A stretch of DNA of 64,000 bases from Micromonospora sp. C31 (GTDB lineage: Bacteria > Actinomycetota > Actinomycetes > Mycobacteriales > Micromonosporaceae), in contig NZ_JAGPXN010000001.1 of assembly GCF_018070575.1 (NCBI RefSeq), forward strand, positions 868,001 through 932,000. The letters run 5' to 3'. Below the pieces are notes generated by a model, which worked only from the letters and a program-made list of their open reading frames with translations, was not told the origin of the DNA and made no database searches. Position numbers and translations under genes: made by a program. This document shows, piece by piece, positions 17,740 through 28,609 of this stretch. Within the stretch, counting starts at the first letter, position 1. Each line of letters begins with the position of its first letter.

Positions 17740-18216
17740 TCAGGCTCGGGTAATCCAGTAGAGCAGGTGGGGACCGCAGGTCCCCGGATCCGTCTGGGAT
17801 CGAGTGACCACCCAACCCGCGGGCACCTGGGTCGCGGAGCAGATGTGCATCCCGTTGTAGAGGTTGCTCGTGACCCAGTAGCTCAGGTGCGGCCCGCAGG
17901 TGACCGGGTTCGTCTGCGCCTGGGTGGCCACCCAGCCCGCGGGCACGCGGGTGGCGGAGCAGATGTGCATTCCGTTGTAGAGGTCGTTGGTGATCCAGTA
18001 GTGCAGGTGGGGGCCGCAGTTGGCGGGATCCCTGTGCGCCTGGGTGACCACCCAGCCGGCGGGCACCGGCGTGGCCGAGCACATCGTGGTGCTGGCGGCC
18101 TGTGCGGGGCTGGCAACAGCGAGAGAGGGGCCGAGGATGGTCGCGGCGAGCGCCATCGCCATCAGAATTCGGTGCACAGGACCGAAGTACCTTCTCGGCT
18201 GCTGACTCGTTCTCAT
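17740..18216 (-). CDS. Secreted protein of three 40-residue Cys-containing repeats
   Basis: 158 residues. A signal peptide (MRTSQQPRRYFGPVHRILMA, cleavage near AQA-AST) is followed by three nearly identical modules of 40 residues: CSATxVPAGWVxT, then xxPxxCGPHLxYW(I/V)T, then NLYNGMHI; the last module lacks the final linker. Each module has two cysteines, suggesting one internal disulphide per repeat. I do not recognise the family; the compact Trp/Tyr/His-rich repeats suggest a small extracellular binding protein. The ATG at 18216 has GGAGG 7 nt upstream. It is divergent from the twin LysR-type genes across a 592-bp, relatively AT-rich gap, so those regulators may control it. Confidence 0.82.
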   Translation of the reverse strand: MRTSQQPRRYFGPVHRILMAMALAATILGPSLAVASPAQAASTTMCSATPVPAGWVVTQAHRDPANCGPHLHYWITNDLYNGMHICSATRVPAGWVATQAQTNPVTCGPHLSYWVTSNLYNGMHICSATQVPAGWVVTRSQTDPGTCGPHLLYWITRA

Positions 18217-18808
18217 GGATTCCTCCACTTTAGCTGGATATTGTCCCAGGTCTGATGAAATGACCGCGGCTGATGCCTTGGGACCTGGTCGAACAACGGA
18301 CTGTAAATCGAGCCTGGCCGCATGACCGGCCGGCCGACGGGCCCCGCCGCCCCACGGAAGGGAACGAGACCGTACGGGAATTGGATCAGCATCAGGCCGG
18401 GTCTGGGGACTACCAACTGGTTTCATCGCCCATACCAGAGCCGGCTCGTGCGCGATCGTCGCTGATGCCGCCGCGAGTGCGAGGTGCGCCTGACACGACC
18501 GACAGGGTGGATGGTGCAGCCCTCCACCGGTCGATCCGGCATCGGCGCTGCTCGACCTGCGAGCCCGAAGACGCATGCCCGGCAGCCCCCACCGGAACAA
18601 CCTGGACAGGGCGGCTCCAACTAATCCCCTCCGCAACAATCATCGATCGTCGACGGCGGATGCGGAAATGCCGCCGCACGACTACCGGACTCCATTCGGT
18701 GCCGAATTAGTCGCTGTCCGTATCGGCGGTCGCCGCCCTGCCTCATTTACCAGTCCAGCGCGGCGTCGCCCTCACCAATCGCGCGCAGCGGCCATACCAT
18801 CTGAACTC
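18217..18808. other. Divergent intergenic region, relatively AT-rich
   Basis: No convincing gene. A loose dyad CCAGGTC (about 18246) / GACCTGG (about 18289) sits upstream of the repeat-protein gene and could be a regulator site. TACCAT at 18795-18800 is the likely -10 of the first LysR-type gene. Confidence 0.45.
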
Positions 18809-20029
18809 GTGGAAACAATAGATCTTCGACTTCTGCTGGGTGTCGCGCACGGTGATGACTGCCCCACCCTCGCCGCCTCGCTCGGCCTCGGCGAACCCGC
18901 CGTGCGCAAGCGCCTACGCCGGATGGCCGGCGCCGAGGAGTCGGCCTGGCTGCGACAGGCGGGACGACAGCACCACCTGACCGAGCGGGGAAGGGCCATG
19001 GTGGGTCCGGCCAGCCAGGCGGTGGCCGCATCCCAGGAAATCGTGCGACTTCTCGGCGTCGAGTCCCTTTCGATGCGGCACGTCCGGGTGGTCACCACGA
19101 TTGCCGCGACCGGCTCGATCGGCACCGCTGCCGGCCAGCTACAGATCCCGCAGCCTTCGCTGAGTGCGCAGTTGGCCCGGATCGAGCGACGCTGGCAGGC
19201 CACCCTGTTCGAGCGCACCCGAAGCGGTGTCGAGCCTGCCCCCAGGCTCGTCGAGCTGCTGCCGCACCTGCGCCTGCTGGACCGGGCGCTGTCCTGTCTC
19301 GCCGCGCCGGCCGCAGCCGAGGAACCTTCGGTGCCCCCAGGGGACCTGCAGTTGGCCAGCGAATTCGGTTTCCACGGACTCATCGACGCGCTCCGCGACG
19401 ATGCCCAGGTCGACGTGCGGCAACACATCATCGAGATCCCGGGCCCGGACTGGACGCCGACGATGCTCGCCGCCGACATCTGCCTCTACGCCGATCTTCC
19501 CTTCGTCAGCCTCGCCGTACCACCCGGGCGGGAGAAAGCCGTCGCGTTCGAGGATCCTGCCCACGTCCTGATGCCACTCGGTGCCGATGGCGGCCGGACG
19601 GCGGTGAGCCTGCGCGAGCTGGCCGACTACGACTGGATCAGTGGTCCGCCCGGCAGCCGCAACCACCAGTCGGTGCTGCTGCTCTGCCGGTCGATGGGAT
19701 TCGATCCACGGATCCGGTTCACCGCCCTCAACGGGCCCAGCGGTCGCCGCATCATCGAAGATGGTTCAGCGGTGGCCCTCACCGGCGCGACCCTGGTCCC
19801 CAGTGGCGCGGTGCGTGCCGTCCGACTTGCCGAGGACGTCCGGGTGCGGATGACAGTCGGATGGCGGCGACGCAGCACGGCCACCGCGACGGCTCAGTGG
19901 ATCGTGCGCTGGCTGCGAGAGGGGCAGATCCGGCGACTGGCGGAGCTACGCCCGGAACTGCTCGCCGAGATGCGTGCCGACCCGGTCGGATGGCCCGCCT
20001 TCGCCGAGGCGCGATCCGACTGTCAGTGA
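18809..20029 (+). CDS. LysR-type regulator with extra N-terminal HTH (copy A)
   Basis: About 406 residues, 80-100 more than a normal LysR protein. An N-terminal winged-helix-like segment (IDLRLLLGVAHGDD, PAVRKRLRRM, HHLTERGRAMV; about 3-75) precedes a canonical LysR HTH (VVTTIAATGSIGTAAGQL, then QPSLSAQLARIERR). A periplasmic-binding-type effector domain follows, with PGPDWTPTMLAADICLYADL and FTALNGPSGRRI. The effector is unknown. The GTG at 18809 is supported by the paralogue's identical N terminus and by TACCAT ending 8 nt upstream. The adjacent gene is a paralogue and the divergent neighbour is the three-repeat secreted protein. Confidence 0.85.
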   Translation: METIDLRLLLGVAHGDDCPTLAASLGLGEPAVRKRLRRMAGAEESAWLRQAGRQHHLTERGRAMVGPASQAVAASQEIVRLLGVESLSMRHVRVVTTIAATGSIGTAAGQLQIPQPSLSAQLARIERRWQATLFERTRSGVEPAPRLVELLPHLRLLDRALSCLAAPAAAEEPSVPPGDLQLASEFGFHGLIDALRDDAQVDVRQHIIEIPGPDWTPTMLAADICLYADLPFVSLAVPPGREKAVAFEDPAHVLMPLGADGGRTAVSLRELADYDWISGPPGSRNHQSVLLLCRSMGFDPRIRFTALNGPSGRRIIEDGSAVALTGATLVPSGAVRAVRLAEDVRVRMTVGWRRRSTATATAQWIVRWLREGQIRRLAELRPELLAEMRADPVGWPAFAEARSDCQ

Positions 20030-20069
20030 CAGCCGGACGAACCTGCCGCTCCGTCGCCTGGAGATCACC

Positions 20070-21281
20070 GTGGACACGATCGACCTGCGGCTGCTGCTGG
20101 GCGTTGCCGACGGGCTCGACTGCCCGGCCCTCGCCGCCCGACTCGGTCTGGGTGAGACCGCCGTCCGCAAGCGGCTACGCCGGCTGGCCGGTGCCGGCGG
20201 GGTGGCGTGGCTGCGCCGGGCCGGGGCGGGGTACCACCTGACCGACCGGGGGCGGGCGGCGCTGGGCTCGGTCAGTCAGGCGACGGCCGCTGCCGAGGCG
20301 ATCGCCGCCCTCGTCGGCGTCGACGCCGACGCCGTGGCCATGCGGCACGTGCGGCTGGTGACCTCGGTAGCCGCGACCGGGTCGATCAACGGCGCGGCCC
20401 GTGACCTGGGTCTGCCCCAGCCCTCGGTGAGTGCCCAGCTGAAGCGGATCGAGCGTAGCTGGGGCAGCACCCTGTTCGACCGGACCTCGAAGGGCGTGTC
20501 GGCCAGGCCGACACTCGTCGAACTGCTGCCACACCTGCAGAGGCTGGAGAAGGAACTGTCCCGGCTGTCGGCGACGACGACGGCCGACGACGTTCCGGTC
20601 GTCCCCGGCGGCTTGACGGTGGCCAGTGAGTTCGGTTCCACCGGGATGGTCGACGCGCTCCGCGACGGAACCCTGGTCGACGTGCGGCAGCACGTCGTCA
20701 GCATTCCCGGCCCGGACTGGACGCCAGCGATGCTCGCCGCCGACATCTGCGTGTACGCGGACCTGCCGCTCGCCGGCCTTGCCACGCCCGCCGGGTGGGA
20801 CACGATCGTCGCCTTCGAGGACCCGGCGTACGTCCTGCTGCCCAAGGACGCCGGTGCCGGCCGGACGACCGTCGCGCTGCGCGAGTTGGCGGACCACGAC
20901 TGGCTCACCGGCCCCGCCGGCACCCGTAACCAGCGGTCGGTTCTGGCTGTCTGTCAGGCCGCGGGCTTCGTGCCCAGGATCCGCTTCACCGCCCTCAACG
21001 GGCCCAGTGGCCGCCACATCCTGAAGGACGGCGTGGCGGTCGCCCTCACCAGCGCGACCCTCGTGCCTCCCGGCGAGCTGCACACCGTACGGCTGGCCGA
21101 GGACCTCCGGGTCAGGTTGACCGTCGCATGGCGGCACGGTGGCCCGGCCGCACCGACCGCCGCCTGGTTGGCGCGGTGGTTGCGTGACCGACACGTCGGG
21201 CAGTTGGCCGAGCGTCGGCCGGATCTGCTCGCCGCACTGCGCGCCGACCCCGCCCGTTGGCCCGGCTACGCCCTGACCTGA
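20070..21281 (+). CDS. LysR-type regulator with extra N-terminal HTH (copy B)
   Basis: About 403 residues, collinear with copy A throughout: VDTIDLRLLLGVADG, the LysR HTH (LVTSVAATGSINGAARDLG), PGPDWTPAMLAADICVYADL and FTALNGPSGRH are shared. It begins 40 nt after copy A, with GGAG 6 nt before its GTG, so the pair is probably one transcript. It arose by tandem duplication and has since diverged strongly. The two could bind as heteromers or read different effectors; nothing in sequence decides this. It converges on the VOC gene. Confidence 0.87.
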   Translation: MDTIDLRLLLGVADGLDCPALAARLGLGETAVRKRLRRLAGAGGVAWLRRAGAGYHLTDRGRAALGSVSQATAAAEAIAALVGVDADAVAMRHVRLVTSVAATGSINGAARDLGLPQPSVSAQLKRIERSWGSTLFDRTSKGVSARPTLVELLPHLQRLEKELSRLSATTTADDVPVVPGGLTVASEFGSTGMVDALRDGTLVDVRQHVVSIPGPDWTPAMLAADICVYADLPLAGLATPAGWDTIVAFEDPAYVLLPKDAGAGRTTVALRELADHDWLTGPAGTRNQRSVLAVCQAAGFVPRIRFTALNGPSGRHILKDGVAVALTSATLVPPGELHTVRLAEDLRVRLTVAWRHGGPAAPTAAWLARWLRDRHVGQLAERRPDLLAALRADPARWPGYALT

Positions 21282-21395
21282 GCCGGGGCATCCGCACGGC
21301 CCGGTCCGATCCGGCGGCAGTGGTAGCGCACCGCCACCCGGTGCGGCAAGCCACAGCGCGGGGGCCGGGACGCCGGTCACGCCCCCGCCGCCAGG

Positions 21396-21815
21396 TCAGC
21401 CCCTGGAGAACATCTGGCCGATGCGGATCTTGTTGCCGAACGGGTCGCGGATGCCGAAGTCGATCCCGTACGGGCGCTCCGTCGGCTCGTCGGTGATCTC
21501 GACGCCCTTGGCGACCAGGTCCTCGTACGTCTTGTGGGCGTCGTCGGTGGTCATGAAGAGGTAGCCGCCCAGCGCCCCCTTGGTGAGCAGTTCCCGGACC
21601 TGCCCGGCGGTCGCCGGGTCCAGCGCCGGCGGGCCCGGCTTCTCCAGCAGGATCTCGCGCTCCGGGTCGCCGGGCAGGTTCACCGTCAGCCAGCGCATGA
21701 AGCCGAGGTCGGTGTCGGTGTTGACCTCCAGGCCGAGCTTGCCGACATAGAAGTCGAGGGCCTCGTCCTGGTCGAGCACGTAGATCTGGGAGCGGCTGAT
21801 CGCGTTCATCGTCAT
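21396..21815 (-). CDS. VOC (glyoxalase/bleomycin-resistance fold) protein
   Basis: 139 residues with two beta-alpha-beta-beta-beta half-modules (SQIYVLDQDEALDFYVGKLG and GYLFMTTDDAHKTYEDLVAKG), ending DPFGNKIRIGQM. Metal-ligand positions are not clearly those of glyoxalase I, so substrate and activity are open. It lies 10 nt downstream of the AraC-type regulator on the same strand, an arrangement often seen for stress-inducible VOC genes. TAGCGT (21823-21828) ends 7 nt before the ATG, so it may also have its own leaderless promoter. Confidence 0.88.
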   Translation of the reverse strand: MTMNAISRSQIYVLDQDEALDFYVGKLGLEVNTDTDLGFMRWLTVNLPGDPEREILLEKPGPPALDPATAGQVRELLTKGALGGYLFMTTDDAHKTYEDLVAKGVEITDEPTERPYGIDFGIRDPFGNKIRIGQMFSRG

Positions 21816-21825
21816 GCCGGGAACG

Positions 21826-22272
21826 CTACGGGGCGGGCCCGACCTGCTGCTTATCCAAAACTGACCGCTGCTGCCCGAAGCTGCTGGGGCGGGTCCACGC
21901 CTTCGTGAAGCACACCGGCACGGCGGCGGTCGGCGCCTTGCGCCGGCGGTACTCCGACGGCGGTTCCCCGACGATCTGCCGGAACGTGCGGCTGAACGTG
22001 CCCAGGCTGGAGAAGCCGACCGCGAAGCAGACGTCGGTGACGTCCCGGTCGGTGTGCAGCAGCAGGTACATGGCCCGCTCCACCCGCCGCCGCTGGAGGT
22101 AGCGGTGCGGTGTCTCGCCGAAGGTCGCCCGGAAGGTGCGGATGAAGTGCGCCTCCGAGACGTACGCGATCCGGGCCAGGGCGGGGATGTCCAGCGGCTG
22201 GTCGTACGCGCGGTCCATGGCGTCCCGGGCGCGAAGCATGGCCCGGTTCGACTCCTCCGTCGCCCTGCTCAC
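21826..22272 (-). CDS. AraC-family transcriptional regulator
   Basis: About 148 residues, consisting mainly of the two-HTH AraC DNA-binding domain: DIPALARIAYVSEAHFIRTFRA (first HTH) and VTDVCFAVGFSSLGTFSRTF (second HTH), ending VGEPPSEYRRR. No effector domain is present. The GTG at 22272 is preferred over an ATG four codons upstream because that ATG lies inside TATGCT (22280-22285), a likely -10 placed 7 nt before the GTG. It probably controls the VOC gene that follows. Confidence 0.88.
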   Translation of the reverse strand: MSRATEESNRAMLRARDAMDRAYDQPLDIPALARIAYVSEAHFIRTFRATFGETPHRYLQRRRVERAMYLLLHTDRDVTDVCFAVGFSSLGTFSRTFRQIVGEPPSEYRRRKAPTAAVPVCFTKAWTRPSSFGQQRSVLDKQQVGPAP

Positions 22273-22424
22273 GCCGCCCAGCATAGGCGTCGGCCGAACC
22301 GCCGTTCCCGCTAGCGCGGTCGCCAGGATGGCGGCCGTGATGGCCGGGTGGCGGTGGACCAGGGCCGCAGGGCCCCACCCCGGCCGCGCGCCGGCGCGCG
22401 AACCGTTGGGAGCCGATCTGCAAT

Positions 22425-22501
22425 TGGAGCCCCCGGCCGGGATCGAACCGGCGACATCTCGCTTACAAGGCGAGTGCTCTGGCCAGCTGAGCTACAGGGG
22501 C
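22425..22501 (-). tRNA. tRNA-Thr (anticodon TGT)
   Basis: On the minus strand the acceptor arm GCCCCTG pairs with CGGGGGC. The anticodon stem CTCGC/GCGAG holds the loop CTTGTAA (anticodon TGT), and GCCGG-TTCGATC-CCGGC is the T arm. The discriminator is T and a CCA end is encoded (22425-22427). Confidence 0.95.
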
Positions 22502-22680
22502 GCGTGGTGCCGACGTCAGCATAGCGACTGACGTCCGGATTTCTCCCTCGGCAGGCCCCCCGACCACCGGAAACGTCGCCGAACCGCTGCGGCGCACCTA
22601 CATCGACGGTCGATTGATGTCCGCCCGTGCCCGAGTGACCGGAATGTCTGGGCGGCCCGTCCCATCCCGTGCATCCCGCC

Positions 22681-22709
22681 TTGGCACGTGGCGGAAAGCC
22701 GTTTACCGT
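22681..22709 (+). promoter_or_regulatory. Candidate promoter of the MsmK/UgpC-type gene
   Basis: TTGGCA (22681-22686), a 17-bp spacer and TACCGT (22704-22709) give a housekeeping-type promoter with a leader of about 115 nt. A 15-bp dyad, TCTCGAT-C-ATCGAGA (22728-22742), lies just after the expected start site and could be an operator. Confidence 0.45.
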
Positions 22710-22832
22710 GCAGTGACACGGACGACATCTCGATCATCGAGACGCTGCCCGTGGGCCGGCGCGTCCTGTGCCGGCCGCTCCTTCACTCGGATCGTCCGGC
22801 ACGTTCCTGCCGGTGAAAGGAAGCACCCCACC

Positions 22833-23924
<1,092 letters not shown>

Positions 23925-23934
23925 CGTACGACCC

Positions 23935-23970
23935 GACGGGGGTGCCCGCCGACCGGCGCGCACCCCCGTC
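23935..23970 (+). terminator. Stem-loop, 11-bp perfect stem
   Basis: GACGGGGGTGC (23935-23945) pairs with 23960-23970; ATCGTTTCC follows. Terminates the ATP-binding protein gene. Confidence 0.8.
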
Positions 23971-23993
23971 ATCGTTTCCGGCCGTAGGCCCCG

Positions 23994-24040
23994 ACGCGCG
24001 AAGGGGCGGCCCGCCACCGGCGGACCGCCCCTTCGCGCGT
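23994..24040. terminator. Stem-loop, 16-bp perfect stem
   Basis: ACGCGCGAAGGGGCGG (23994-24009) pairs with 24025-24040, with an inner CCGCC/GGCGG. It lies just beyond the rlmB stop on the minus strand and serves mainly that gene. Confidence 0.8.
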
Positions 24041-24048
24041 GTGCGGGA

Positions 24049-25184
24049 TCAGCCCTCGGCGGCCCGGCGGCGTGCCACCTCGGCGAGGGTGACGGCGGCG
24101 GCGACGCTGGCGTTGAGCGACTCGACGTCGGAGACCATCGGGATGCCGACCGTGAGGTCACAGGTCTCGCCGACCAGCCGGGAGAGCCCCCGACCCTCGG
24201 AGCCGACCACCACGACCAGCGGGCCGACGGCGGCCTCCAGGTCGTAGAGGTCGGTCTCGCCGTCGGCGTCCAAACCCACCACCATGAAGCCGGCGTCCCG
24301 GCAGGCCTTCAGCGACCGGGTCAGGTTCGTCACCTGGGCGACCGGCACCCGCGCCGCCGCGCCGGCGCTGGTCCGCCAGGCGGTCGCGGTGATGCCGGCG
24401 GCCCGCCGCTCCGGTACGAAGACACCCTGCGCGCCGAAGGCGGCGGCGGAGCGGATCACCGCGCCGAGATTGCGCGGGTCGGTGACTCCGTCGAGCGCCA
24501 CGAGCAGCGGGGCGGCCTGCTCCAGCGCCGCCGCGACGAGGTCCTCGAAGGGCTCGTAGGCGAACGGCGGCACCTGGAGGCCGACGCCCTGGTGCAGCAC
24601 GCCGCCCGTCATCCGGTCCAGCTCGGCCCGGCTGATCTCCAGGTTCGCGATGCCCCGGTCGGCGGCAGTGCGGATGATCTCGTTGACCCGGTCGTCGACG
24701 TCGATTCCCTGGGCGGTGTAGAGCGCGGTCGCCGGCACCAGGGCGCGCAGCGCCTCCAGCACCGGGTTGCGCCCGACCAGCAGCTCCGGGGTGTCCTTCG
24801 ACGGGTTGGACTTGCGGCCCGGCGCGACCCGGGGGCCGCCGCGACCGGCGGGCCGGCCGCCCCGGGCACCGCCCGCGCCGCGCCCGCCGGTGGTCGGCGT
24901 GCCCCGGCCACCGCCCTTGCCCCAGGTGGTGTCCTTGCTGCCCGGCTGACCGATCTTCGGGGCGCGCCCCTCCTCGGCCGCCGCCCGGCGCTCCTTGTCC
25001 TGCTTCCAGGCGGTGCGCTGCGGCAGCTTCTCGGTGCCCGAGTAGGCCTTGTGCCAGGGCCGCTCGTCGGCGGGCAGAGTCTTCCCCCGCCCGGCGAGGC
25101 TGTCCTTGTTCTTGCCACCGGAGCCCTTCGGGGCTCCCGCCTTCGGCGTCAGTCGCCGGCCACGGCGCTGCGAGTTGCCGGCCA

Positions 25185-25185
<1 letters not shown>
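24049..25185 (-). CDS. rlmB: 23S rRNA (guanosine-2'-O-)-methyltransferase, SpoU family
   Basis: 378 residues. The C-terminal two thirds are a SPOUT-type methyltransferase: [12 protein letters not shown] (substrate-binding domain), then [36 protein letters not shown] and [18 protein letters not shown], the SpoU motifs 1-3 that build the trefoil knot and bind SAM. It is expected to methylate a ribose in 23S rRNA (G2251 in E. coli). Unusually, about 125 N-terminal residues are a basic Lys/Arg/Gly-rich, probably disordered extension, common in actinobacterial members. Its ATG overlaps the cysS stop (TGATG), so translation is coupled; rlmB-cysS adjacency also occurs in mycobacteria. Confidence 0.93.
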
Positions 25186-26600
<1,415 letters not shown>

Positions 26601-26664
26601 CGTACAAGGGTAGCCGTCGCACGCGTTCCGGGGTTGTCCGGAGCCGGGTCGTACGCTGCTGTTC

Positions 26665-27312
26665 GTGGAGACGACGGCGCGGGGCGGGGAGACGGCGCAG
26701 ACGCTGGACCGGGGGCTGCGGCTGTTGCACCTGGTCGCCGACGCGCCGGGCGGGCTCACCGTCACCGAGGCGGCGAACCGGTTGGGCATCGGCCGGGCGG
26801 CGGTGTACCGGCTGGTCGGCGCGCTCACCGCGCACGGCATGCTGCGCCGTGACGGCGGGGGCCGGCTGCGCCTCGGTGCCGGGGTGCTGCACCTGGCACG
26901 ACGGGCCCAGCCGCTGCTCGCCGAGGGGGCGCTGCCCGCGTTGCGCCGCCTCGCCGAGCAGGCCGGCGCGACCGCCCACCTGACCGTGGTCGAGGGCGGC
27001 GAGGGGGTCGCCCTCGCCGTGGTCGAGCCGAGCTGGACGTCCTTCCACGTCGCGTACCGGACGGGGGCGCGGCACCCGCTGGAGCGCGGTGCGGCCGGGC
27101 AGGCCATCCTCGCCGGCCGGGCGGGCGCCGCCGGCCCGGTGAGCACCGCCGGGGAGCTCCAGCCGGGGGCGTACGGCGTGGCCGCCCCGGTGCTCGGCGT
27201 GCCGGGTCTGGAGGCGAGTGTCGGGGTGGTGGCGCTGGCCCCGCTGGACGCCGAGGGGGTCGGCGCGCAGGTCCTCGCCGCCGCCGCCGCCATCGCCACC
27301 GCCCTCTCCTGA
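26665..27312 (+). CDS. IclR-family transcriptional regulator
   Basis: 215 residues. Winged HTH ([38 protein letters not shown] is the classic IclR helix set, about 15-50), then a GAF-like effector domain (about 80-215) shorter than usual. The effector is unknown. TACGCT (26652-26657) ends 7 nt before the GTG start, as expected for a leaderless message. It shares a 64-bp divergent promoter region with cysS; whether it regulates cysS is not evident. Confidence 0.88.
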   Translation: METTARGGETAQTLDRGLRLLHLVADAPGGLTVTEAANRLGIGRAAVYRLVGALTAHGMLRRDGGGRLRLGAGVLHLARRAQPLLAEGALPALRRLAEQAGATAHLTVVEGGEGVALAVVEPSWTSFHVAYRTGARHPLERGAAGQAILAGRAGAAGPVSTAGELQPGAYGVAAPVLGVPGLEASVGVVALAPLDAEGVGAQVLAAAAAIATALS

Positions 27313-27488
27313 GCGGGCCGGTCCTTCACCTCCCCCGCCCGCCGGGGACGTCCTCGCCTCCCGAGAGGCGCTCTTCTAGCACATCCGGCGGCCGTCGTGT
27401 CGGTTGTCCACAGGCGACGATGTCCCGTTGCGCCTCCGGTTGTCCACAGGGGTGCCGGGCGGCGCCCGGAGGCGGGCACGCTGCCTCC

Positions 27489-28511
27489 ATGCCACCTCCA
27501 CCGCACCGGCCCGGCGCCCTGGCCTGGCAGGTCTTCCGCGGCTCAGACGCGATCCGACAGGGGCTGGTCACCGAGCACCAGCTGCGCAGCTCGGCCTGGC
27601 TACGCCTGCGCCACGACGTCTACGCCGACGCCCGGCTGCACCGGGACCACGCCCTGGCCTGCCGGGCCGCCGTCCTGCGGCTGCCGCCCGAGGCGCTCTT
27701 CGCCGGCCCCTCGGCGGCCTGTCTGCACGGTGTCGAGCACGCCGCCTCGTTCGCCGACGACGTGCATGTCCTCGTCCCGAGGGGGGTTCGCCTCGGCCCG
27801 CAACGGGGCCTGCGCGTGCACTGCACGGGCGCGCACCGGCAGCCAGCAGGGGCGGGTGGCGGGCCGTACCCGACGCTCCGCACGCCGGGCGACGGCCTCC
27901 GCACGGCGCTGCGCGCGCCGGCCGACGGTCCGGGCAGTCCGGTCCGGCCGGTTCCGGGCGGACCGAGGGTGGCGGATCTGCGTACCGCCGGCGTGCCGGC
28001 CAGCACGGATCCGACCTCGGCGGCCTGGGAGACGGCGGTCTGGTTGGAGCCGCTGCGTGCGGTCGGCATCGTCGACAGGCTGCTCCGGCAGGGGCTGACC
28101 AGCCGTGCGGCCCTCGCCGACGTCGCCGCCCGCAACGCCGACCGGCCGGGCGGTCGCCGGGCCCGCTGGGTGTTCGAACTGGCGGATCCGGGCGCCCGGT
28201 CGGCGGCCGAGTCCGAGCTTCGGGTGCGGCTCGTGCTGGCCGGGCTGCCACGTCCCGCCGTCCGGCACGCGGTCCGGGCCGCCTCCGGGCTGGTCGTGCA
28301 CGCCGACCTGGCGTGGCCGGCGTACCGAGTCGCCGTCGCCCAGGACGGGCGGCACGCCGAGACCGACGCCGGGCACCTCGACCGGATCGCCCGGCTCGTC
28401 GGGGCCGGCTGGCTCGTGCTACCGGTGACCGGCAGGCGACTGCGCCAGGACTTCCCGGGCGTCCTGCGCGAGACGCGCGCCGCGCTCGGCGCCCGGGGCT
28501 GGCGCCCGTGA
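27489..28511 (+). CDS. DUF559-like protein with AbiEi-type N terminus
   Basis: About 340 residues. The N-terminal part ([27 protein letters not shown], then [16 protein letters not shown]) resembles the winged-helix region of AbiEi-like antitoxins. The C-terminal 100 residues ([20 protein letters not shown] ... [17 protein letters not shown]) match the Vsr-like DUF559 nuclease fold. At the usual catalytic VEyDG the sequence is VAQDG, so nuclease activity is doubtful. Such proteins are common orphans in actinomycetes. The start is uncertain: ATG at 27489, or 27420 (23 residues longer). It ends against the subtilase gene at a perfect palindrome. Confidence 0.7.
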   Translation: MPPPPHRPGALAWQVFRGSDAIRQGLVTEHQLRSSAWLRLRHDVYADARLHRDHALACRAAVLRLPPEALFAGPSAACLHGVEHAASFADDVHVLVPRGVRLGPQRGLRVHCTGAHRQPAGAGGGPYPTLRTPGDGLRTALRAPADGPGSPVRPVPGGPRVADLRTAGVPASTDPTSAAWETAVWLEPLRAVGIVDRLLRQGLTSRAALADVAARNADRPGGRRARWVFELADPGARSAAESELRVRLVLAGLPRPAVRHAVRAASGLVVHADLAWPAYRVAVAQDGRHAETDAGHLDRIARLVGAGWLVLPVTGRRLRQDFPGVLRETRAALGARGWRP

Positions 28512-28564
28512 CCGGGGCGCCTCCGCCACCGGCCGCCGGGCCGACCGCCACCCGCCGGACAGGC

Positions 28565-28596
28565 GAGGGGCCCGGTCGACGTCGACCGGGCCCCTC
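28565..28596. terminator. 32-bp perfect palindrome between convergent genes
   Basis: GAGGGGCCCGGTCGAC is followed immediately by its exact complement (28581-28596). It lies between the stops of the DUF559-like and subtilase genes and can terminate both. Confidence 0.8.
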
Positions 28597-28609
28597 CGAT
28601 GGTGCGTCG

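Noticed and set aside
16955..17761. Single plus-strand open frame spanning the region upstream of SARP
   Set aside because: Only a middle part looks protein-like and the resemblance jumps frames, so I call a decayed gene of smaller extent instead.
22425..22501. tRNA-Thr as an integration site for a mobile element
   Set aside because: No integrase and no repeated tRNA 3' end were found on either side.
26601..26664. Riboswitch or T-box upstream of cysS
   Set aside because: The divergent gap is only 64 bp and the -10 element sits 6 nt from the start codon, leaving no room for a leader RNA.
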